DNA of 10,990 nucleotides from JAZFYD01 sp036443405 (lineage in GTDB: Bacteria > Planctomycetota > PLA2), in the NCBI GenBank assembly GCA_036443405.1, contig JAZFYD010000081.1, positions 1 to 10,990 of the forward strand, read 5' to 3'. Below, one piece after another: positions 1 to 6,500 of the stretch. The notes beneath the pieces are model-generated. The model saw nothing but the letters and a program-made list of their open reading frames with translations, was not told the origin of the DNA and made no database searches. Numbering within the stretch: position 1 is the first letter of the stretch; each line of letters opens with the position of its first letter. Position numbers and translations under genes: made by a program.

Positions 1-1
1 C

Positions 2-625
2 GGGCTCCCCGTGGTCTGGCGCATGGCCCGGCGGCTTTCGACCGCCGTCGCGCTTGGCGCCGTCGCTGGGTTCGTGCCCATGGTCTGGATGGCGTTCGGC
101 GAACGCGCGGTCGGGAGTGGCGATGCCAACATGTTGCTGCTGTTCTTTGCCGGCCTCGCCGGGGCGAGCGCGATGATCCTGCCCGGCGTCAGCGGCGCGT
201 ATCTGCTCATCGTGCTCGGTCAGTACGAGGTCGTGCTCGGGACGATCGACCGCATGAAGGGCGGCGCGGTTTTCGAAGCCGCAACGCTGAAGATCGTCGT
301 GCCGCTCGGCGTCGGTGTTCTCGCCGGCGTCGCGGGCGTCAGCAACCTCGTCAAGTGGGCGCTGCGCGAGCATCAGAAGTTCACGCTCGGCGTCTTGCTG
401 GGTTTTCTCGCGGGCGCGGTGCCGGGGATCTGGCCGTTTCAGGAGGGCGTGCAACCGGCGGCGGACCACCTGCATTTCGATTCGCCCGAGAAATGGCCGT
501 TGCGGTATTTTGATCCGACGGTCACTCAGATCGCGATGGCGCTCGGACTCGTCGCGGCCGGTTTGTTTCTGACGCTTATCATCGATCGCTTCGGGAAAGA
601 CAACCCAGGGCAAACATCCCAGTGA
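2..625 (+). CDS. DUF368 family membrane protein (PopT-type undecaprenyl phosphate translocase), 5' end cut off
   Basis: The reading frame is open from base 2, so the true start lies outside the window; 207 codons are present, while the family usually has about 270-310 residues. The visible part is strongly hydrophobic with several membrane segments. It carries the family hallmark of the second half, SAMILPGVSGAYLLIVLGQY, at roughly bases 170-230, which matches the DUF368 pattern PG(I/V)SG...LLGxY. DUF368 proteins (PopT) have been shown to return undecaprenyl phosphate, the lipid carrier for cell-wall and O-antigen sugars, across the inner membrane. The stop codon overlaps the GTG start of the next gene (GTGA at 622-625), so the two are probably translationally coupled. 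The family is clear from the motif; the exact lipid substrate is inferred from the family. Confidence 0.85.
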   Translation, partial: GLPVVWRMARRLSTAVALGAVAGFVPMVWMAFGERAVGSGDANMLLLFFAGLAGASAMILPGVSGAYLLIVLGQYEVVLGTIDRMKGGAVFEAATLKIVVPLGVGVLAGVAGVSNLVKWALREHQKFTLGVLLGFLAGAVPGIWPFQEGVQPAADHLHFDSPEKWPLRYFDPTVTQIAMALGLVAAGLFLTLIIDRFGKDNPGQTSQ

Positions 626-1275
626 AACTCGTTTTCGAGCAGATCCGCCTGGGCGGAGATCGCAATTTCGGCTACCTGCTTGGGGATCGCGAAGCGGGCG
701 TCGCGGCGGCGATCGATCCGGCGTTCTCGCCCAAGGACGTCTACAAGCGCGCGCGTGCTCAGGGTCTCGAGATCAAGACGGTGATCAACACCCACGGCCA
801 CACCGATCACACCAACGGAAACAAGAAGATCGTGAATCTCACCGGTGCGCGTGTCGCCGCGCATGCGGACGCGCCCGAGACACCCGATCTCGTCTTGTCG
901 GACGGCGATTCCTTCGAAGTCGGCTCGTTTCGCCTCGACATCATGCACGTGCCCGGTCACTCACCGGATCATCTGCTGCTGTATCTCGAAGAGGCGGCGC
1001 TCGCGATCACCGGCGACCTGCTGTTTGTCGGCAAGATCGGAGGCACCGGCACCGTCGATGACTCGCGCGCCGAGTACGAGAGCCTGCAGCGCGTGCTCGA
1101 GCGTCTGCCGGACGAAACGACGGTCTGGCCGGGGCACGACTATGGTTCGCGCCCGAGTTCGACGATCGGACTCGAGCGGCGCTGCAACCCGTTTCTGCAG
1201 ACCGCCGACTTCGACGCATTCCTGGAACTCAAGAAGGACTGGGCCTCGTTCAAGGCGAAACACGGTCTGCGCTGA
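622..1275 (+). CDS. Metallo-beta-lactamase-fold hydrolase, glyoxalase II-like
   Basis: A 217-residue single-domain MBL-fold enzyme. The metal ligands are all visible: HGHTDH at residues 58-63 (H58, H60, D62, H63), H113 in PGHSPDH, D132 in TGDLLF and H172 in GHDYG. The set and spacing fit binuclear glyoxalase II / YcbL / persulfide dioxygenase-like enzymes, which hydrolyse thioesters or oxidise glutathione persulfide. The segment VGKIGGTGT after D132 occupies the place of the conserved loop in these enzymes. There is no long C-terminal glutathione-binding domain of classical GloB, so the substrate is open. The GTG start overlaps the stop of the upstream DUF368 gene and has no separate promoter, which implies one operon. 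The last eight codons are antisense to the end of the formyltransferase gene. Confidence 0.85.
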   Translation: MKLVFEQIRLGGDRNFGYLLGDREAGVAAAIDPAFSPKDVYKRARAQGLEIKTVINTHGHTDHTNGNKKIVNLTGARVAAHADAPETPDLVLSDGDSFEVGSFRLDIMHVPGHSPDHLLLYLEEAALAITGDLLFVGKIGGTGTVDDSRAEYESLQRVLERLPDETTVWPGHDYGSRPSSTIGLERRCNPFLQTADFDAFLELKKDWASFKAKHGLR

Positions 1276-2140
1276 GGTCCGTCACCGCGTCGTCGGCGAT
1301 CCGGTCGCGGTTGCCGCTGAGGATGGACCAGAGCCCGCGCCACGAAAAGAGCCGGTGGCCGCGCGCCATGAGATTGTCGAACGCCTTGCTGTCCGGCCAG
1401 CGGTAGTACGCGCCCGCGCCGGTGTCCTGGGCCGCGCCCGTCCACTCACCGTTGGCGACCCGCTCGGCGCACTCGGGGAGCACGCGCGCCGCGACCAGCA
1501 TCGTCAGGTAGTAGTTGAGTTGCACCGACATGCCGGGTTCGACGGAATAACTCGCGCGCGTGAGCAGTCCCCCGGTGTCGATGCCTTCGTCCTCGATGAG
1601 GTGCAGCGTCGGACCCGCGCGACCGTGGCCTTCGCTCAACTCCCAGAAGTAGGGTTGCATGCCGCGGAAGTCGGGAATCAGGCCGGGATGGATGTTGATC
1701 ACGCCGGCGCGCGGAATGTCGAGGAGCGGCTGCTTGATGATCTGGTGAAACAGCGTGATGACGATGTCAGGGTCTTGGGCGCGGAGGAATTCGAGCGATT
1801 CGGGCGCCATGATGTTGTCGGTCTTGTGAAACGGCAGGCCGTGGCGGCGCGCGATCTTGCGAAGGCGCAGGAATACCGCGCCGCGCGAGAGCAGCTTCGG
1901 CACGAACACTAAGGCGAGGAGGACCGCGAACTCGAGCGCCTTGGAAAACGCGAACCGTCGCGAGAGTTTGGGCAGGACGCGCTGTGCGGTGTCGAGCCGG
2001 TCGCGGCCCTTGAGAACGAGCGGCACCTTGACGACGGCAACGTGATCGTTCGGGCGCGCGCGCACGAAGTCGGTGAGCACATGGTTGTGCAACGCGTACT
2101 CGTTGAGCACAAAAACGACCCGCACGTCCGCATTATGCAC
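1250..2140 (-). CDS. Formyltransferase family protein with hydrophobic segment
   Basis: A 296-residue protein of the methionyl-tRNA formyltransferase / PurN fold. The formyl-THF catalytic signature is present: NIHPGLIPDFRG with N149 and H151, followed by IEDEGIDTG at 182-190, where the third catalytic aspartate sits (D184, or D188 by another alignment). Unlike Fmt or PurN, it has a hydrophobic stretch at about 71-84 (FAVLLALVFVPKLL) flanked by basic residues, and a distinctive C-terminal YYRWPDSKAFD at 245-255. This suggests a membrane-near enzyme formylating an amino sugar or lipid-linked substrate rather than tRNA or GAR; that role is inference. The ATG at 2140 is one start. A GTG at 2125 gives MRVVFVLNEY, beginning directly with the first beta strand, and has a CATAAT hexamer 6 nt upstream, so the true start may be 2125. 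It overlaps the MBL gene by 26 bp tail to tail. Confidence 0.8.
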   Translation of the reverse strand: MHNADVRVVFVLNEYALHNHVLTDFVRARPNDHVAVVKVPLVLKGRDRLDTAQRVLPKLSRRFAFSKALEFAVLLALVFVPKLLSRGAVFLRLRKIARRHGLPFHKTDNIMAPESLEFLRAQDPDIVITLFHQIIKQPLLDIPRAGVINIHPGLIPDFRGMQPYFWELSEGHGRAGPTLHLIEDEGIDTGGLLTRASYSVEPGMSVQLNYYLTMLVAARVLPECAERVANGEWTGAAQDTGAGAYYRWPDSKAFDNLMARGHRLFSWRGLWSILSGNRDRIADDAVTDLSADRVSP

Positions 2141-2171
2141 GCGCTCTCTGGCGTGGGGGGCGGGGCGGCGC

Positions 2172-2177
2172 TATCGT
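2172..2177 (+). promoter_or_regulatory. Probable -10 hexamer TATCGT before the M48 gene
   Basis: TATCGT fits the TAnnnT core of a sigma70-type -10 box and ends 7 nt before the ATG at 2185. A transcript starting at the usual distance would begin at or next to the ATG, so the mRNA would be leaderless. No Shine-Dalgarno sequence is present between it and the ATG, and no clear -35 box is seen. It lies in the 44-bp gap between divergent genes. Confidence 0.4.
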
Positions 2178-2184
2178 GCAGCGC

Positions 2185-3501
2185 ATGACACGCGAGACAC
2201 GCAGGCGAGGTCGGTTCACACTGCTGGCGGCGGCGATTGTCCTGGCGACGGGCACTTGCAAGTCGGATCCGGTCACCGGCAGCCTCTACTACTCGCCGCT
2301 CGGGAGCGATTTCAAGTCGCAAGACGAGTACGTTCGGAAGAACTTCCTGACGGAGTTGATGATTTCCAACGACGGCGGCCTCCTGAACGAGCCCGAGATC
2401 GTCGCGGCGTGCGGCAAGGTGTTCGAGCAGGTCACGCGCGCCGTTCCCAAAAAGCACCGGCGCGGTTTCGAATACAGCTTCTATCTGTCCGGTTCCGCCC
2501 AGATCAACGCGTACACCTACGGCGGCGGGCGCGTGCACTGCCATCTCGGCTTGCTCGCGCGGTGCAACGACGCGGCCGAGTTCGCAGGGCTCATGGCGCA
2601 CGAGATCGGCCACAACAGCCACGACCATCCCGGCCGCGGGATGGGCAAGGGTGTGTTGGGGCGGACGCTTGGCCGTTTGGGCAGCGTGGCCGGCGATTCC
2701 AGCCGGCGGCTGTTCGAGGGCATCGGCAACGCGATGACGGCGCCGGTCACCGTGCAATTCACGCGCGACCAGGAGCGCCAAGCGGATGACCGCGCCGTCG
2801 ACTACACCCTCGCCGCGGGTTTCGACCCCGACGGGACCGCGCGGTTCTTCGAAGGGATGCAGCGGGATTTCGGCGGTTCGGGCTTGCAGCTGTTTCAGAC
2901 GCATCCGTTTCCGAAAAACCGCGTGAAGCGAATTCGGGGACGCATCGCGGACGCGCAGAAAAAGACGCCGACATCGAACCTGGTGAAGAAGACACCTGAG
3001 TTCGAACGCGCGCTGGCACGCGTGCGCGAGATCATGCCGTATTACGAAAAGCTCGAAGCGGCGTTTTACGAGAAGGACCCTGAGCCGTTGCGCGTGGCGG
3101 CGACCGAGGGGGCGACGGCCCTGCCGCAGCATCCGCAGTTCCACTTCTGGCTCGCGATGTCGCACATCGGCGAGGAGAAAAACGACCTCGCGCTTGCGTC
3201 GGCCCGTCGCGCCGCTGCGCTCGACAGCACCAATTTCATGGTGTCGTATCTGCACGCCGTGCTCGCGCTCAACGAGAAGCAGTTTGCCGAGGCCGAGACC
3301 GCAGCGTCTCGAATGCTGACAATTGTTCCGGTGTTGGTACCCGGCTACATGCTGCGCGGCATCGCGCGCCTCGGCCAACGCCGCCGCGAAGACGCGTGGG
3401 CGGACTTCGACTCGGCGATGGAGTTGACCCCGAAGAAACACCGCGGCGGACTCCAGAAGGAATTTCAGAAGTACGACCCGGAGTACAAACACAACCGCTA
3501 A
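2185..3501 (+). CDS. M48 family metalloprotease with C-terminal TPRs (BepA/LoiP-like), probable lipoprotein
   Basis: A 438-residue protein. The N-terminus has a basic head (TRETRRRGR), a hydrophobic core (FTLLAAAIVLAT) and Cys at residue 23 followed by DPVTG. That position matches where M48 lipoproteins carry their acylated Cys before NPVTG, though the lipobox TGTC is degenerate. The zinc-peptidase motif HEIGH is at 139-143 (H139, E140, H143), and the third ligand E197 lies in DQERQAD. After the peptidase domain (about 50-265), residues about 316-430 form TPR-like helical pairs. BepA/LoiP-type proteins act in the periplasm on outer-membrane proteins, which suggests envelope quality control. 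I prefer ATG 2185 over the in-frame GTG at 2176, because the GTG overlaps the presumed -10 box. The next gene starts 60 bp downstream on the same strand. Confidence 0.88.
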   Translation: MTRETRRRGRFTLLAAAIVLATGTCKSDPVTGSLYYSPLGSDFKSQDEYVRKNFLTELMISNDGGLLNEPEIVAACGKVFEQVTRAVPKKHRRGFEYSFYLSGSAQINAYTYGGGRVHCHLGLLARCNDAAEFAGLMAHEIGHNSHDHPGRGMGKGVLGRTLGRLGSVAGDSSRRLFEGIGNAMTAPVTVQFTRDQERQADDRAVDYTLAAGFDPDGTARFFEGMQRDFGGSGLQLFQTHPFPKNRVKRIRGRIADAQKKTPTSNLVKKTPEFERALARVREIMPYYEKLEAAFYEKDPEPLRVAATEGATALPQHPQFHFWLAMSHIGEEKNDLALASARRAAALDSTNFMVSYLHAVLALNEKQFAEAETAASRMLTIVPVLVPGYMLRGIARLGQRRREDAWADFDSAMELTPKKHRGGLQKEFQKYDPEYKHNR

Positions 3502-3539
3502 GGCGAATCGAAGCGGAAGCACTGGACGCGCGAATTCGC

Positions 3540-3556
3540 TAGTCTGTCCGCGGGAG
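3540..3556 (+). promoter_or_regulatory. Possible -10 hexamer TAGTCT and Shine-Dalgarno GGGAG before the TPR-CHAT gene
   Basis: TAGTCT (3540-3545) fits TAnnnT and lies 16 nt before the ATG at 3562. GGGAG at 3552-3556 with a 5-nt spacer fits a ribosome binding site and supports that ATG. A transcript from this box would have a leader of only about 10 nt. The gene might also be read through from the M48 gene, since no hairpin terminator is seen in the 60-bp gap. Confidence 0.4.
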
Positions 3557-3561
3557 CACCA

Positions 3562-6500
3562 ATGCAGGCACGATGGTTGTTCGTTTTGTGGGCCGTTGTG
3601 GGTACGGCCACCGCGCAGGAGGTACCGGGGGCTGAGCCCGACACGCGCCAGGAGGCCGCGGGCAGGGTGCTCGCAGCCATGCGCAAGGGCGATGGAGCGG
3701 CGCTCAAGGCGCTGGCCCAAAGGGATAAACCGGACCCCTGGCTCGTGGCGGACGACCTCTGGGCGAGCGGCAATTACGCGGTAGCGGTAGCGTTCGCGAA
3801 GGCGGCACCGCGCAAGGACGTGGAAAAGCTCCCCGAGTATGTCGCGTCGCGAAGCGGCAGGGTTCCGAATGCTTCCCTGCGAACCGCGCTCGCCAAGGCG
3901 GACGAGGCGTTTGGGAAAGAGGACCCGAAAGGCGCGTTGGCTGCGCTCGAAAGCGTGACCCCCAATCCCGAGGACCTCGTCTCGGTCGTACTCCTTGAGC
4001 AACGCGGCAGAGCCTTGGGTGCGCTCGAGCGGCTCGAGGAATCCGCCGCGGCCTATCGGTTTGCCGCGCAAGCTGCCGAGCGGCTCGGATGGTTGGCACG
4101 CGCTGCGGCGATCTTCAACGATCTCGGCGATGTTGCCTACGCCCGATCGGATCGGCAGGGTGCGCTGAAGGCCTGGAATCTGCAGCTCGAGATCGAGGAG
4201 TCGCGCGGGAACCGCGCGGGCAAGGCAGCAACATTCTCAAAGATCGGCCTCGCCTACCACCAGCTCGGGGAGAACAAGAACGCGCTGAAGTTCCACCAGC
4301 TGGCGTTCGAGATCCGGGAGGCCCTTCGGGATCGCTTGGGCAAGGCTGTGTCCCTCGGAGATATTGGCGCGAGCCAGTTCCGATTGGGCGAGTACGAGGA
4401 AGCTCGCAAGGCACAGAAGCGAGCGCTCGACATGTGGGTCGAGCGCAAGAACGCACGAGGGGAGGCAGTGACGCTGGGGAGCCTCGGCCTGATCCACCTC
4501 CATCTGGGGAACTACAAAGAGGCCATTGAGTTCGGAAAAAATGCGCTGGCCAAACACAAAGAGACCGGGGACCCGGCGGGCGAGGCCGCAAGCAACGGAG
4601 ATCTCGGTGTCATCTACGAGCGTCTTGAGAAATACAAAGAGGCGCTCGACTGTCAGAACAACGCGTACGAGATCAAGAAGACGCTCAAGGACCCCGGCAA
4701 CCTCGCCAAGACGTATGGGGCCATCGGCAGGCTTCACATGAAGCTCGGCAAGTACGAGGAGGCGCTCGCATACCTAGAAGTGGCGCGCGAGTTGAACCAA
4801 GAGCATGGAAACCGCGCCGGCGAGGCGAACAACCTCGCCGAGATCGGAGTCGTCCACGACCACCAGCGCAACTACGAGAAGGCGCTCGAATTCCTGAATA
4901 AGGCGTTGGAGATCCGAAAGAGCTCCACGGATGTGGAGGGTCAGGCAAGGACCTACATGGACATCGGTCTCGTGCACTACCACCGCGGGACCTATGAAGA
5001 TGCGCTCAAGTTCCACGAGAAGGCGCGCGAGATAAGCCAAGAGCTCGGCAAGGAAGAACTCAAGGCCAAGGCGCTCGGCAACATCGGAAACGCCCAGTGG
5101 AGCCTTGGCGACTACGAGAAGGCGCTCGAATCCCAGAGGCGTTCGCTCGATCTGAACAGGAAGCTCAATGACCGCATCGGTGAAGCCAAATCGCTCGGGA
5201 GCATCGGAGCGATTCACCGCAGCCTCGGCGCACACGCAGATGCGCTCGAATCCCAGCAACAAGCGCTCAAGCTGAGTAGGGAGCTCGGAGACAGCGAAGG
5301 TGTCGCGGCGGCGCTCGTGAACATCGGCAATATCCACGTGAGTCTCGGTGGCCTGAAGCGGTCGCTCGAATTCCAGATGGAAGCGCTGGAGATGAACCGG
5401 AAGTTGGGCGATCGCAAGGGCGTGGCGACGACGCTTGGAAACATCGGCAACATCCACGCGAAGCTCGGGAACTACGATGAGGCGCTCGACTACCAGAAAA
5501 AGGCGCTCGCCATGAGCAGGGAGCTGAACGATCGCGCCGGTGAGGCGGCAGCGCTTGGGAATATCGGCAGCGTCCACGCGAAGCTCAAGGACCACGAGAA
5601 GGCGCGGAAGTTTCTCGAAGAGGCGCTGGCGCTGAACAGGAAGCTCAAGAGCCGCGCGTATTTGGTCGCGAACCTCGAGGTTCTTGGGGACGTTTACGAG
5701 TCGCTCGAGAAGCACGACAAGGCAAGGGACAAATACAACGAAGCGCTCGCGGAGAGTAAGAAGATCGGTTCGCCCCGAACCCCAATCGTGGCGACGGCGC
5801 TCGGCATCTTGTTGCTGGACCACTTCGACAAACCGGCGGACGCGGTCAAGCTGTTGAAAGACGCGATCCGTCGGATCGAGGCACGGCGCTCTGTGGACCT
5901 CGGGCTATCGGACGAGCAACGCGCCAGCTACGCGCGAACGCTCGGCCGCGGGCGTTCCTATGCGGCGATGGTGCGTGCGCAGCTCGCTTTGGGTCACCCG
6001 CTGGAGGCGCTGTCGTACGCGGAGCGAGGGCGCGCTCGGGCGGTGTTGGACCTTCTGGCGCGCAGTCGCCTTGATCCGCTCCAGGAGGCGGAGCGCCTGG
6101 CCGATGCGCGGGAAGACGAGGATCAGCTCAAGAAGATCGCGACCGTGCGCGAGCAACTCACGGCCGCCGAGCGGAAGATCCGTCACTTCACACACGCGTT
6201 GGCGGCGAGGCGGTCGCTGAAAGACGTGGAGCGGAGCGAACTCGAAGCGCTCGCCAAGAAGCTTCGTGCGGCAAAAGGCGAGCGGGAAGACCAGCTCGGA
6301 GCACGAGCGCGGCTTATTCGAGAGCACCTCCAGGTGGGCGCGCCGGCTTCCCCGGCCGAGGTTCGCGCCGGTCTGCGCCCCGGCGAGCGGATGCTCTTTT
6401 ACTCCGTTGGGCGCAACGGCAGCCTGCTGTTCGTGGTGTCGCCGGGAGATACGGAGATCCGTAGCTTCGCTCTTCAGTGGCCGGACAGCACCCCAGTCAC

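Noticed and set aside
845..1912. A 355-codon open frame on the plus strand across the MBL and formyltransferase genes
   Set aside because: The translation is Arg/Ser/Ala-rich without recognisable motifs, and both overlapped genes have intact catalytic signatures in their own frames.
1909..4071. A 720-codon open frame on the minus strand
   Set aside because: It lies antisense to the M48 gene and the start of the TPR-CHAT gene. Its translation is arginine-rich low-complexity sequence without a domain, typical of the antisense frame of GC-rich genes.
4774..5823. A 349-codon minus-strand open frame across the TPR array
   Set aside because: Its apparent internal repeats are only the mirror of the 120-bp TPR units read antisense.
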